Assembly (NCBI GenBank): GCA_002315795.1
Contig: DCIF01000096.1
Location: 41,350-105,349 of the forward strand
Direction: 5' to 3'
DNA from: Bacteroidales bacterium UBA1733
Lineage (GTDB): Bacteria > Bacteroidota > Bacteroidia > Bacteroidales > UBA3663
Length of the DNA stretch: 64,000 bases
The position numbers and the translations under genes were made by a program. This document shows, piece after piece, positions 23,196-32,318 of the stretch. How positions within the stretch are numbered: position 1 is the first letter of the stretch; the number at the start of each line of letters is the position of its first letter. A model generated the notes under the pieces. That model ran no database searches and was not told where the DNA came from. It saw only the letters and a program-made list of their open reading frames with translations.

Positions 23196-26090
23196 ATGAA
23201 TGACATTATATTGTCAAGTTTGCTGAATCTGTTTGCCCTCTTCGGTAAGGAAGTGAACACAGAGAAAGAGCTGTCGAAGAAGAACCTCGTCAGCTACATG
23301 CGTCGTCATTTCGGCATACGAAATGTCGATTTCTACCTCGAGTTGTATGATGATCTGCGTACATTGTACGACGACTCGCCAGATATCGACCCTGAGATGA
23401 TTATCGAGAGTATATGTACCAACCTTCACGGCAAGATACACGCCACAGAGGAGACTATGATGCTCCTCAGACTCATGGAGTTCTGCGGTGTGGATAAGCA
23501 TAACGATAATGAAGGGCTGAAGATAGTAGCGGAGAAGTTTAATGTGCCTCAGAGCATATATGATGACTTCTGCGACTTCGTGTGTGGACATGAGTCACAG
23601 CATGTGCTGTTGCACGAGCTGGAAGGATTTGACGGAACGCTGAAAACCCTATATGAACCGCAGAACAACTTGCTGATATTTACATATACTGGAGGAGACC
23701 AGGTATTGCTCAATGATGTGCCAGTACTTTCGGGAACCTTTCAGGTGTGGCAACAGAGTGGTGTGCTGAAGAACCATAAGGGTACACCACTGTACTATTC
23801 TGCTATCCGTGCCAAGCATGATGCGCGCATCAACGGAGGTGAGGTGGAAAGGTCTGCAGTCGAGTTCTGCGGACGTGACATAAACTTCCGATTCCCAAAC
23901 AGCGACAACGGAATGCACGACCTGAGTTTTACGCTTAGGAGCGGCGAACTCCTTGCTATCATGGGTGGTTCGGGAACAGGAAAGTCTACTCTTCTCTCAC
24001 TGCTCAACGGCAGCAACTCACCTCAAGAGGGTACCATAACCATCAACGGACACGATATATCAGAACCCGAGGCTAAGAGCTTGATTGGTTTTGTGCCGCA
24101 GGATGACCTGCTGATCGAAGAACTGACGGTGTATCAGAATCTATGGTTTACGGCAAAACTTTGTTTTGAGGGAATGCCTGATGCAGAGATAGATGCCCGA
24201 GTGCTGAAAACACTCAAAGACTTGGGACTCGATGCCGCCAAAGACCTGAAGGTAGGCTCGGCGATCGAGAAATACATCTCCGGTGGTCAGCGCAAGCGAC
24301 TCAATATAGCATTGGAGTTGATACGCGAACCAGCGGTGCTCTTTCTTGACGAACCGACATCGGGACTCTCGTCGGCCGACACAGAGAAAGTCATCAACCT
24401 GCTCAAGGAACAGACATACAAGGGTAAGCTCATCGTGGTCAACATACACCAGCCATCGAGCGATGTGTACAAACTGTTTGACCGCCTCTGGCTCCTCGAC
24501 AAAGGAGGATACCCAGTGTTTGACGGAAACCCGATCGATGCTATCACTTACTTCAAGCGTGCGGCCAATTATGCCGATGCGGAGACCAGTGCATGCCCTA
24601 CATGTGGTAATGTGAACCCAGAAGTTGTGCTTAACATCATAGACGAGAAGTCGCTCAACGACATCGGTGAGACGTCGGACAAGCGTAAGGTGACACCACA
24701 GGAGTGGCATAAACTCTACCTCGACAACCGTGAGGCTATGGATCAGCCAGCGGTGACCGACGTGCCACATTCGGATCAGAAGAAGCCAGGCAAGCTGAAG
24801 CAGTTTGCAATCTTCCTGCACCGCAATGTGAAGACCAAGATCACCAACATGCAGTACCTCGCCATCACCCTGCTTGAAGCACCGATACTAGCTATGGTAT
24901 GTGCTCTGCTGACCAGATATGCTCCGCCAGAAGGCTACAGCATCATGAACAATAAGAACCTCGTGTCGTACTTCTTCATGGCTGTGATAGTAGCCACCTT
25001 CATCGGAATGAGCGGAAGCGCCGAGGAAATCATAAAAGACAGAGCATTGCTGAAGAGAGAGAAGTTCCTACGCCTCTCATACAGCAGTTATATATGGTCA
25101 AAGATAGTGTACATGGGCGGTGTGTCGCTCGTACAGACATTGCTATTCGTGTTGGTGGGAAACATGGTGATGGGCATCCATGACTTACTGCCAGTGTGGT
25201 GGCTGATACTGTTTGTGACAGCCTTCCTCTCGAACCTCGTGGGACTCCTGCTCTCGCAGTGCCTTAGTTCGGTGGTAGCTATATATATAAGTATACCGAT
25301 GCTGCTCATCCCACAGATACTGCTCTGCGGACTAGTGGTAAGCTTCAGCGACCTCACCCCAAAGAGTACAACCGGCAACGTGCCTGTGATAGGTGACCTC
25401 ATCCCATCACGCTGGGCATACGAAGCCCTTGCTGTGACGTCGTTCACCGATAATGAGTTTGAAGCAAACTTCTTCGACCTCGACAAGGTGAAATATGAGA
25501 ATCAGTTCTATAGCTACGGCATACTTAAGGAACTGAAATCGCAGATGCAGACCGAACTCGATGAGAAACAGCGCGGAAAGGAGGTTAATCCGCTGCATGC
25601 AGAGGTGATAGAGAAGAACCTTCCTGTGCTGACAGAGTTCTGCCAGCTGGAACCATACGACAAGGCGACACCGCTCGCGGACTACCTCGCCAAGGCCGAA
25701 GACATACTGACCAAGCGCGGCAATATCGCTACTCTCGATGCTGACAAGCGCATGAGTGCCTTTGTGCGCAAGTATGGCAAGGAGGAGATGGTGCAGTTGA
25801 AACGCGACCATTATAACCTGCAGTTGGAGAACTTCGTCGTAGGTGCTGACCAGCAGCGACTGCTCGATGTGATCGACGGATATATCGTGCCTCGTGCAGG
25901 ATTCGTCTACCTCACTCCTCGCAGCACATGCGGACGTGCTCCGTTCTATAGCAGTGAGAAGATCGTGGGTACGACTCATGTCAAGACTCTTTGGTACAAT
26001 CTGTGTGTGCTGTTGGCGATGTGCCTGTTTGTGGCAGGATTGCTGTTTGCGGACTGCCCGGGTAGATGGGTGAGAAAAGAAGTGAATTAA
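23196..26090 (+). CDS. ABCG-type ABC transporter, ATPase and permease fused
   Basis: 964 residues. An N-terminal helical acidic region (about 1-160) is followed by an ABC ATPase: Walker A GGSGTGKST (K263), signature YISGGQRKRLNIAL and Walker B VLFLDEPTSGLSS. Behind it are a Cys-pair stretch (ACPTCGNVNPE) and an ABC-2-type membrane domain with about six segments (from ITLLEAPILAMVCALL; last segment near residues 935-955). A large soluble loop lies between the last two segments. The order ATPase then permease is that of the ABCG/White family. Several Bacteroidetes proteins of this build exist; the cargo is unknown. It has its own promoter-like box. Confidence 0.82.
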   Translation: MNDIILSSLLNLFALFGKEVNTEKELSKKNLVSYMRRHFGIRNVDFYLELYDDLRTLYDDSPDIDPEMIIESICTNLHGKIHATEETMMLLRLMEFCGVDKHNDNEGLKIVAEKFNVPQSIYDDFCDFVCGHESQHVLLHELEGFDGTLKTLYEPQNNLLIFTYTGGDQVLLNDVPVLSGTFQVWQQSGVLKNHKGTPLYYSAIRAKHDARINGGEVERSAVEFCGRDINFRFPNSDNGMHDLSFTLRSGELLAIMGGSGTGKSTLLSLLNGSNSPQEGTITINGHDISEPEAKSLIGFVPQDDLLIEELTVYQNLWFTAKLCFEGMPDAEIDARVLKTLKDLGLDAAKDLKVGSAIEKYISGGQRKRLNIALELIREPAVLFLDEPTSGLSSADTEKVINLLKEQTYKGKLIVVNIHQPSSDVYKLFDRLWLLDKGGYPVFDGNPIDAITYFKRAANYADAETSACPTCGNVNPEVVLNIIDEKSLNDIGETSDKRKVTPQEWHKLYLDNREAMDQPAVTDVPHSDQKKPGKLKQFAIFLHRNVKTKITNMQYLAITLLEAPILAMVCALLTRYAPPEGYSIMNNKNLVSYFFMAVIVATFIGMSGSAEEIIKDRALLKREKFLRLSYSSYIWSKIVYMGGVSLVQTLLFVLVGNMVMGIHDLLPVWWLILFVTAFLSNLVGLLLSQCLSSVVAIYISIPMLLIPQILLCGLVVSFSDLTPKSTTGNVPVIGDLIPSRWAYEALAVTSFTDNEFEANFFDLDKVKYENQFYSYGILKELKSQMQTELDEKQRGKEVNPLHAEVIEKNLPVLTEFCQLEPYDKATPLADYLAKAEDILTKRGNIATLDADKRMSAFVRKYGKEEMVQLKRDHYNLQLENFVVGADQQRLLDVIDGYIVPRAGFVYLTPRSTCGRAPFYSSEKIVGTTHVKTLWYNLCVLLAMCLFVAGLLFADCPGRWVRKEVN

Positions 26091-26095
26091 AGAGG

Positions 26096-26210
26096 CCTAC
26101 CCCCCTGCCCCCTCCCTGAAGGGAAGGGGTAATGGTTACAGGTTGATGCGTTGAGGGGTTGAAATGCCTGCGGCGGTTGATGCGTTGAGGGGTTGATAGG
26201 TTTTTACGTT
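26096..26210 (+). repeat. Intergenic CCCTCCCTGAAGGG / GTTGATGCGTTGAGG repeat
   Basis: Holds the palindromic CCCTCCCTGAAGGGAAGGGG unit, GGTTACAGG, and then two GTTGATGCGTTGAGGGGTTG units around AAATGCCTGCGGC. All repeat families of the 16-31 kb stretch are represented here. Confidence 0.7.
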
Positions 26211-26268
26211 GGAAGAAAATATATTAACGCGATAATAAACGAATTAATAACAAATAAAACAAGAAAAA

Positions 26269-27078
26269 ATGAAGAAATTATCATTTCTCGTAGTAGCTCT
26301 TGCTGCTATGGCCTTCGCATCTTGCGGTGGTAACAAGGCAACTCAGAATGCTGAAGAGCAGGCTGATAGTGTAAAGACTTTCGAACAGGAGCAGATTGAA
26401 GAGAATATCAAGATGCAGCTTGATAGCATTGCTTCTGAACTCGGCAAACTCAAGACTCTCCCAATCTTCACAAATGCTGAGGATGGTACTATAGCCCTCT
26501 CAGAGGATGAGAAGCTTGTGAAGCCAGACTACCTGCTCGACCCTGCAAAGGCTAACGATGCTGTGACTCTCTCAGAGAAGTATCGCGCTCTCGCTATCCT
26601 CAATGTGGATAAGTATGTGGCTAAGTCCTACGGCATGCCAACTGACCAGTACGATGAGGCTATCGCTAAACTCGCTGCTGATATCAACGACCCAGCATTC
26701 AAGGCTGTACAGGATGAGGGCCCTATTGCTCAGAACATCCAGAACTTCTACGATCAAGAACTTGAAAGTGGCCGCCTTAACTACTTCTGGCAGGTAGCTA
26801 CATCAAGCATCGTGGAGCAGCTCTACATCATGACTCAGAATACAGATAAGTTTATCGGTGGATTTGACGATGAGGCAGCTTCAAAGGTTACTTTCCGTGT
26901 AATCTGTCTGCAGGACGCTATCAACCGCCTCACTGCTTATGACTCAGAACTCGTAGACGTAGCTGAGGCTATCAAGCCACTCGGCGTACTCAATGCTCTC
27001 ACAGTGGACGAGCTCAAAGCTCAGCTTGGCGAACTCAAGGATCAGATCGCTGAGTCACGCGCTGCACTTGTTAAGTAA
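26269..27078 (+). CDS. Lipoprotein of unknown function
   Basis: 269 residues. The signal peptide ends in the lipobox FASC (Cys19), followed by GGNKATQNAEEQADSVKTFEQEQ, a flexible acidic tether. The rest is mainly helical with no recognised domain. Motifs that may be useful for comparison are LDSIASELGKL, EKYRALAILNVDKYVAKSYG and LNYFWQVATSSIVEQLYI. It is flanked on both sides by repeats and has a terminator about 60 bases after its stop, so it is probably a single-gene unit. I do not recognise the family. Confidence 0.8.
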   Translation: MKKLSFLVVALAAMAFASCGGNKATQNAEEQADSVKTFEQEQIEENIKMQLDSIASELGKLKTLPIFTNAEDGTIALSEDEKLVKPDYLLDPAKANDAVTLSEKYRALAILNVDKYVAKSYGMPTDQYDEAIAKLAADINDPAFKAVQDEGPIAQNIQNFYDQELESGRLNYFWQVATSSIVEQLYIMTQNTDKFIGGFDDEAASKVTFRVICLQDAINRLTAYDSELVDVAEAIKPLGVLNALTVDELKAQLGELKDQIAESRAALVK

Positions 27079-27125
27079 GAAGCGTTGATGCGTTGATACG
27101 TTGAAGCGTTGATACGTGAAGCGTT
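27079..27125 (+). repeat. GCGTTGATACGTTGAA tandem repeat
   Basis: Four to five units of (A/T)GCGTTGA directly after the lipoprotein stop, the same family as 26148-26200 and, on the other strand, 22878-22956. Confidence 0.7.
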
Positions 27126-27141
27126 GAAAAATATAAATAAT

Positions 27142-27180
27142 GGTCTTCTCTGGTTAAATGGCTGGGGGAGACCTTTTTGT
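27142..27180 (+). terminator. Terminator after the lipoprotein gene
   Basis: GGTCTTCT at 27142-27149 pairs with GGGAGACC at 27166-27173 (two G-T pairs), followed by TTTTTGTTT. Confidence 0.6.
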
Positions 27181-27264
27181 TTAAACTGGATGCATCATTT
27201 TGACCTAATTGTCCTCGATAAAGGTGCAAATCACTGCGTTTTTTAATAAAAAAGTGCTTTTTTG

Positions 27265-27295
27265 TTGAAAAAGTGAAATATAAAGACTAATTTTG
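27265..27295 (+). promoter_or_regulatory. Promoter of the glsA-like operon
   Basis: TTG at 27265-27267, 20 bases, then TAATTTTG at 27288-27295. The predicted start of transcription near 27302 favours the ATG at 27349 over the GTG at 27313. Confidence 0.7.
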
Positions 27296-27348
27296 CACGA
27301 TAAATCATTATTGTGGGCAAATATCCGCTGATATTGCTCCTATGTGTT

Positions 27349-28212
27349 ATGGCAGAAAATAACGAGGAACTACAGATTGATATAGACAGAATTCTGAAGG
27401 ACAAACTGGGCTCAAAGGCTAAGTTCGTCCCTGGATTCGTTACCCGATGGCTGAAGAAGATACTGCATCAGGACGAGAACAATAACTTCCTGAACGGACG
27501 CTGCAAGGGAAAGATAGGAAAAGACTTTCTGGATGAGTGCGTGAGTTATCTGGAAATGAACATCACCCTTCAGACCAACATAGACGGTGTGATAACAGAA
27601 GGACTCGACGCCTTACCAAGCAATGAGGGTGGACGCTACTACACCATCGTGTCCAACCATCCGCTGGGCGGAGAGGACGGAGTGGCACTCGGAAGCATCG
27701 TGTGTGGCAAGTGGAATAGCAAGATGGTGTATCTGATCAACGACATACTGATGAACCTGAAAGGCCTTGCCCCTCTTGGAGTGCCGATCAACAAGACAGG
27801 CGGTCAGGCACGCAACTTCCCTCAGATGGTGGAGAAAGCCTTCAAGATGGAGACCAACATAGTGATGTTTCCTGCCGGACTTTGCTCAAGAAAGAGAGAC
27901 GACGGTACCATACGCGACCTGCCTTGGAAGAAGACCTTCATCACCAAGTCGGTGGAGAGCCAGAGGGATGTGATACCGGTACACTTCTCCGGCCAGAACT
28001 CAAATAAGTTTTACAACATAGCCCGATTCTGCCAGAAGCATAAACTCCCCAACTTCGCCATGCTCTTCCTCGTGGATGAGATGTACAAGAACGTCGGAAA
28101 GGACTTCACTGTGACCTTCGGCAAACCGATACCTTGGCAGACATTTACTGATAAATCAAAAACCCCTCAGCAGTGGGCTCAGTGGGTACAAGATAAAGTT
28201 TACGAACTCTAA
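27349..28212 (+). CDS. glsA: Acyltransferase (PlsC-like), probable glycine-lipid O-acyltransferase
   Basis: 287 residues from the ATG at 27349. The frame opens at a GTG at 27313, but that is too near the predicted transcript start and gives a hydrophobic leader not seen in such proteins. The acyltransferase motifs are present: VSNHPLGGEDGVALG (NHxxxxD-like) and VMFPAGLCSRKRDDG (third block). In Bacteroides thetaiotaomicron a protein of this type (GlsA) adds the second acyl chain to N-acylglycine to make glycine lipids, next to GlsB. The adjacent gene is the N-acyltransferase, which supports the same assignment. In B. thetaiotaomicron the order is glsB-glsA; here it is reversed. Confidence 0.72.
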   Translation: MAENNEELQIDIDRILKDKLGSKAKFVPGFVTRWLKKILHQDENNNFLNGRCKGKIGKDFLDECVSYLEMNITLQTNIDGVITEGLDALPSNEGGRYYTIVSNHPLGGEDGVALGSIVCGKWNSKMVYLINDILMNLKGLAPLGVPINKTGGQARNFPQMVEKAFKMETNIVMFPAGLCSRKRDDGTIRDLPWKKTFITKSVESQRDVIPVHFSGQNSNKFYNIARFCQKHKLPNFAMLFLVDEMYKNVGKDFTVTFGKPIPWQTFTDKSKTPQQWAQWVQDKVYEL

Positions 28213-29216
28213 TGACGGAACAACCAATCATCGCACCGATACCAAAAGAGGTGCTTAAAGCCGAGCTGACAGAAGACAAACAGCTTCGCATGACCAGCCG
28301 AGCTGGCAATGAAATATACATTGTGACATGGCAGGACTCTCCAAACACGCTCCGAGAGATAGGGCGACTGCGTGAAGAGGCTTTCCGTGCAGCTGGTGGT
28401 GGTACTGGATTGGACTGCGACCTCGATGAGTTTGACACTATGGAGAATCCATACAAGCAGATCATAGTATGGAACCCTGAGAGGGAAGAGATCATCGGTG
28501 GCTATAGGTACATACTCGGTCCGGATATCCAGTTTGATGAGAAAGGCCAGCCAATACTTGCTACAAGCCACATGTTCCACTTCTCTGATGACTTTATCAA
28601 GAACTATCTCCCTTACACCATCGAGCTTGGTCGCTCGTTTGTGACTCTGCAGTATCAGTCTACCCGCGCAGGTAGCAAGGCCATCTTTGCCTTGGATAAC
28701 CTATGGGATGGACTTGGCGCCTTGGCTGTCATCATGCCAGGATGTAAATATTTCTTCGGCAAGATGACCATGTATCCAAGCTACGACCGCAAGGGTAGGG
28801 ATATGATCCTCTATTTTCTCAAGAAGCATTTCGGCGATACAGACGGTCTTGTCATCCCTGAGAAACCGCTTCTGTTGGAGCATGATCCAAAGGAATTTGA
28901 GACCCTGTTCTGCCATGAGGATTTCGCCAGCGACTACAAGATACTGAACCGTGAAGTCCGTGCATTAGGTTATAACATCCCACCTCTGGTCAATGCATAC
29001 ATGTCGCTCTCTCCAACCATGAAGATGTTTGGAACGGCCATCAACTATGGATTCGGCGATGTGGAGGAGACAGGTATTCTCATTGCAGTAAGTGAGATAT
29101 ATGATCAAAAGCGTATACGATATGTCGATGACTTTGCGAAGGAGCATCCTGAGTATGTCGAGATCACCTCGGGTGCAAATAAGGTCATCTCAAAAGATAA
29201 GCATTTCAAAATATAA
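28212..29216 (+). CDS. glsB: GNAT-like N-acyltransferase, probable glycine-lipid synthesis (GlsB/OlsB-like)
   Basis: 334 residues. Its ATG shares one base with the stop of the previous gene (TAATG), so translation is coupled. The core REIGRLREEAFRAAGGGTG, then EIIGGYRYILG and YTIELGRSFVTLQYQ is that of the OlsB-like N-acyltransferases that build ornithine or glycine lipids from acyl-ACP. In Bacteroides the equivalent GlsB makes N-acyl-3-hydroxy-palmitoyl glycine. A CoA-transferase follows after 14 bases. Confidence 0.75.
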   Translation: MTEQPIIAPIPKEVLKAELTEDKQLRMTSRAGNEIYIVTWQDSPNTLREIGRLREEAFRAAGGGTGLDCDLDEFDTMENPYKQIIVWNPEREEIIGGYRYILGPDIQFDEKGQPILATSHMFHFSDDFIKNYLPYTIELGRSFVTLQYQSTRAGSKAIFALDNLWDGLGALAVIMPGCKYFFGKMTMYPSYDRKGRDMILYFLKKHFGDTDGLVIPEKPLLLEHDPKEFETLFCHEDFASDYKILNREVRALGYNIPPLVNAYMSLSPTMKMFGTAINYGFGDVEETGILIAVSEIYDQKRIRYVDDFAKEHPEYVEITSGANKVISKDKHFKI

Positions 29217-29230
29217 CAACTAAATAAACT

Positions 29231-30730
29231 ATGGCTTTTACAAGAATTACAGCTGCAGAAGCTGCAGCACTTATCAAGAACGGTGATAACATCGCTCTTT
29301 CAGGATTTACTCCAGCAGGTACAGCCAAGGCTACAACAGCTGAGATTGCAAAGATTGCCAAGGCTGAGCATGAGGCTGGACGCCCTTACCAGATCGGCAT
29401 CCTCACAGGTGCAAGTACAGGTCAGTCATGTGATGGCGTACTCTCAAACGAACATGCTATCCGCTACCGTGCACCTTATACTACTAACCCAGACTTCCGC
29501 AAGCATGTGAATGCAGGTGAAATAGCTTACAATGACATTCACCTCGGCATGATGGCTCAGGATCTCCGCTATGGATTCCTCGGTGATGTAGACTGGGCTA
29601 TCCTTGAGGTTTGTGCTATCGAAGACGATGGCAAGGTTTATCTTACTGCAGCAGGTGGTATCTCACCAACAGCAGCTCGCCTTGCCAAGAAGGGTATCAT
29701 CCTTGAACTCAATGCCTTCCACTCACCAAAGTCAATCGGTATTCACGATGTATATGAGCCACTTGACCCTCCATGCCGTAAGCCTATTCCAATCGAGAAG
29801 GTTACTGACCGTATCGGTACTCCATACCTCCAGCTCGATCCATCAAAGGTAGTAGGTGTAGTAGAGTGTAACCTCCCAGATGAGGCTCGTGACTTCAAGG
29901 GTTCAGACCCTGTTACTGACCAGATTGGTGCAAACGTGGCAGCATTCCTCATGAACGAGAAAAAGCTCGGCCGTATCCCAGCAGGCTTCCTCCCATTCCA
30001 GAGTGGTGTAGGTACAACTGCCAACGCTATCCTCTATGCACTCGGCAGCAACCCAGAGATGCCACAGATGGAGATCTACACTGAGGTGCTTCAGAATGCT
30101 ATCGTCGACCTCATGTTTGAAGAGAAGGTAAAGTGTGCGTCAACTTGTTCACTCACAGTGACTAACGATAAGCTTCTCTCTATCTACGACAATATCGACT
30201 TCTTCAAGGACAAGCTCGTGCTCCGTCAGTCAGAGATCTCAAACAATGCTGAGGTTATCCGCCGTCTTGGTCTTATCGCTATCAACACGGCTATCGAGGT
30301 AGACCTTTACGGACACGCTAATTCAACTCAGATCTGCGGTACTAAGATGATGAACGGTGTCGGTGGTTCTGGTGACTTCGAGCGCAACGCGTTCCTTTCT
30401 ATCTTTACTTGTCCATCAGTGGCTAAGGGTGGTATGATCTCTTCTATCGTGCCATTCTGTTCACACATCGACCATACAGAGCACGATGTTAACATCATCG
30501 TAACTGAGCAGGGTGTGGCTGACCTCCGTGGTAAGAGCCCTATCCAGCGTGCTCAGGCTATCATCGAAAACTGTGCTCACCCAGACTACAAGCAGTTGCT
30601 TTGGGATTATCTCAAGATTGCTGATAAGGGCCAGTCTTGCCATAAGATGTCGGCTGCTCTTGCTATGCATGACACATTCCTCCGTGAGGGTGATATGCAT
30701 AAGACAGACTGGGCTGCGTATGTGAAGTAG
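29231..30730 (+). CDS. Acetyl-CoA hydrolase/succinyl-CoA:acetate CoA-transferase family
   Basis: 499 residues. GFTPAGTAKATTAEIAKIAK at the start, the GVGTTANAI loop, the probable catalytic Glu285 in YTEVLQNA and GGSGDFERNAFLS are typical of class I CoA-transferases of the succinyl-CoA:acetate type. It would move CoA between succinyl-CoA and acetate (or propionate) in the fermentation of sugars to succinate, acetate and propionate. Codon use is strongly biased (ATC, GGT, CTC), pointing to high expression. It closes the glsA-glsB transcript and shares a terminator with the convergent HU gene. Confidence 0.88.
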   Translation: MAFTRITAAEAAALIKNGDNIALSGFTPAGTAKATTAEIAKIAKAEHEAGRPYQIGILTGASTGQSCDGVLSNEHAIRYRAPYTTNPDFRKHVNAGEIAYNDIHLGMMAQDLRYGFLGDVDWAILEVCAIEDDGKVYLTAAGGISPTAARLAKKGIILELNAFHSPKSIGIHDVYEPLDPPCRKPIPIEKVTDRIGTPYLQLDPSKVVGVVECNLPDEARDFKGSDPVTDQIGANVAAFLMNEKKLGRIPAGFLPFQSGVGTTANAILYALGSNPEMPQMEIYTEVLQNAIVDLMFEEKVKCASTCSLTVTNDKLLSIYDNIDFFKDKLVLRQSEISNNAEVIRRLGLIAINTAIEVDLYGHANSTQICGTKMMNGVGGSGDFERNAFLSIFTCPSVAKGGMISSIVPFCSHIDHTEHDVNIIVTEQGVADLRGKSPIQRAQAIIENCAHPDYKQLLWDYLKIADKGQSCHKMSAALAMHDTFLREGDMHKTDWAAYVK

Positions 30731-30826
30731 CCCCTAACCGGCCCCTAACCCCAGCCCTTTCCCCTAAAGGGGGAAGGGAGTTGGTTACTGATTGGAGATT
30801 CGGGGAAGGGAGTTGGTTACTGATAT
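30731..30826 (+). repeat. Intergenic CCCCTAACC / AAGGGAGTTGGTTACTG repeat
   Basis: CCGGCCCCTAACCCCAGCCC leads into TTTCCCCTAAAGGGGGAAGGGAG, followed by two exact copies of GGGAAGGGAGTTGGTTACTGAT (30768-30791 region and 30804-30824). It is the last of the repeat blocks that start at 16.3 kb. Confidence 0.75.
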
Positions 30827-30834
30827 AAAAAAAG

Positions 30835-30870
30835 AAAGCCAGTTGATTTGATGTCAACTGGCTTTTTCTT
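30835..30870. terminator. Bidirectional terminator between the CoA-transferase and HU genes
   Basis: AAAGCCAGTTGA (30835-30846) and TCAACTGGCTTT (30854-30865) form a perfect 12-bp stem with a 7-base loop, with T-runs on the plus side and A-runs on the other. Confidence 0.9.
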
Positions 30871-30888
30871 TATTGTTAAAAGTCGTTT

Positions 30889-31161
30889 TTAGTTGATTGC
30901 TGAGTCAATCTCGGCACCAGCCTTGAACTTAGCAACCTTCTTAGCTGCGATAGTTACAGCCTCCTTAGTGCGTGGGTTGATACCCTGACGTGCTGGACGC
31001 TCAGAAACAGAGAAAGTACCGAAACCTACGAGAGCTACCTTGTCACCAGCCTTGAGGGCATCAACGATAGCTTCAGTTGTTGCGTCAAGCGCCTTCTTAG
31101 CGTCTGACTTGCTCAATCCAGCCTTAGTGGCGATTGCGCTTACGAGTTCACTTTTGTTCAT
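30889..31161 (-). CDS. HU-family DNA-binding protein
   Basis: 90 residues from the ATG at 31161. The longer frame from 31218 begins with a Lys/Thr/Gln tract and has no HU similarity, so it was rejected. MNKSELVSAIATKAGLSKSD, GFGTFSVSERPARQGINPRT and the Lys-rich end are the standard HU fold, with the DNA-binding arm RPARQGINPRTK complete. It is a nucleoid protein with a strong promoter and terminator of its own. Confidence 0.95.
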   Translation of the reverse strand: MNKSELVSAIATKAGLSKSDAKKALDATTEAIVDALKAGDKVALVGFGTFSVSERPARQGINPRTKEAVTIAAKKVAKFKAGAEIDSAIN

Positions 31162-31215
31162 TTGTTGTTTTGTTTGTTTATTAGTCAAAAATGTTTGTTT
31201 TGTAGTTTTACTCTG

Positions 31216-31246
31216 CAAATATATGAGATTTAATTCTTTATAGCAA
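31216..31246 (-). promoter_or_regulatory. HU promoter
   Basis: On the minus strand TTG (31246-31244), 20 bases, then TATATTTG (31223-31216). A clear Bacteroidetes promoter about 55 bases before the HU ATG. Confidence 0.75.
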
Positions 31247-31328
31247 CATTTTTGTTAAAAAAAAGTAGAAAACACTTAAAAAACATAGTATTTTAGGTTG
31301 AAATGCGGTTAATTGGCAGAAAAATAAC

Positions 31329-31336
31329 TAATTTTG
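31329..31336 (+). promoter_or_regulatory. -7 element of the rhomboid operon
   Basis: TAATTTTG, 80 bases before the ATG at 31417. No -33 box at the usual distance. Confidence 0.45.
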
Positions 31337-31416
31337 CAGTCAAATTGAATGACATAGCCCGTAACAGAAAGGGTATTGATATTTTTCGGATTAAATAAAA
31401 GGACAACATTTTTATC

Positions 31417-32313
31417 ATGCAATTAACTCCAGTAGTAAAGACATTACTCATTATCAATATTGTGTTTTATGGTATTCAGGTTGTATCGGGATTGCTGACA
31501 GGATCAGAGTATTTCACTTCTCTCAATGCCCTGTACCCATTCGGATATGATCGTCTGATGCCACATCAGTATCTCACATACATGTTTATCCATGGTGGTT
31601 TCTTGCACCTGTTTTTCAACATGTGGCAGTTGCTCATCTTCGGTCCCGCCATCGAGCAGACATACGGACCTAAGCGCTTTGCGATCTACTACCTGCTGTG
31701 TGGTATCGGTAGTGCCTTTGCACATCAGTTGTGCACACTCGTAGGCATCATGGGACCTCACCCTGTGGTCGGAGCCTCAGGAGCCCTGTATGGTGTGATG
31801 GTAGCAGCGGCATTCAACTTCCCGAATGCCAAGTTGTTTATCATCCCATTCCCATTCCCGATCAAACTCAAGTGGCTGGTGGTTGGATTTGCTGCCTACG
31901 ACCTCTATTCCGGTACCCGTGGAGGTGATGATGTGGCGCACTTTGCCCATCTCGGCGGACTGGTGGTCGGACTCATCATACTGCTGATATGGAAGTATAT
32001 GGATGCACGCCGTCCGCACTTCTCAGGCAACACATACTGGACACACGCCTCATCGTCGTATGATTCGTACGATAAGGGTAGCGGAGAGCGCATGTCGGAG
32101 CGATTCAAGAACGCCTTTGGACTTGGTAAGAAGAAGCCAAAGATGGACGTAACCTACGGTTCGGGCGACCGTGCTGCTGACTACGCGTACAACCAACGCA
32201 AGAAGGAGCGCAATGAAGAGATCGACCGTATCTTGGATAAGGTGCGCATAGGCGGTTTTGATAATCTCACCGAAGAAGAGAAGAAAACCCTCTTCGACGC
32301 AAGCAAGAGATAG
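31417..32313 (+). CDS. Rhomboid family intramembrane serine protease
   Basis: 298 residues with six hydrophobic segments in the first 190. The catalytic Ser121 lies in GASGALYG and His178 in HFAHLGG; the HGGFLHLFFNMWQL region is the family's loop and helix 2. A charged cytosolic tail of about 110 residues (from YMDARRPHF) ends in a helix typical of Bacteroidetes members. It cleaves membrane proteins within the bilayer; substrates are unknown. The next gene starts 5 bases after its stop. Confidence 0.93.
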   Translation: MQLTPVVKTLLIINIVFYGIQVVSGLLTGSEYFTSLNALYPFGYDRLMPHQYLTYMFIHGGFLHLFFNMWQLLIFGPAIEQTYGPKRFAIYYLLCGIGSAFAHQLCTLVGIMGPHPVVGASGALYGVMVAAAFNFPNAKLFIIPFPFPIKLKWLVVGFAAYDLYSGTRGGDDVAHFAHLGGLVVGLIILLIWKYMDARRPHFSGNTYWTHASSSYDSYDKGSGERMSERFKNAFGLGKKKPKMDVTYGSGDRAADYAYNQRKKERNEEIDRILDKVRIGGFDNLTEEEKKTLFDASKR

Positions 32314-32318
32314 ACAAA

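Noticed and set aside
24141..24821. 226-codon minus-strand ORF opposite the ABC transporter gene
   Set aside because: It covers the Walker A and signature region of a clearly real gene and has no recognisable domain.
27313..27348. GTG start of the glsA-like gene
   Set aside because: It lies about 10 bases after the predicted transcript start and adds a hydrophobic stretch that the family does not have.
31162..31218. Longer start of HU at 31218
   Set aside because: The added 19 residues (Lys/Thr/Gln-rich) precede the invariant Met-Asn-Lys start of HU.
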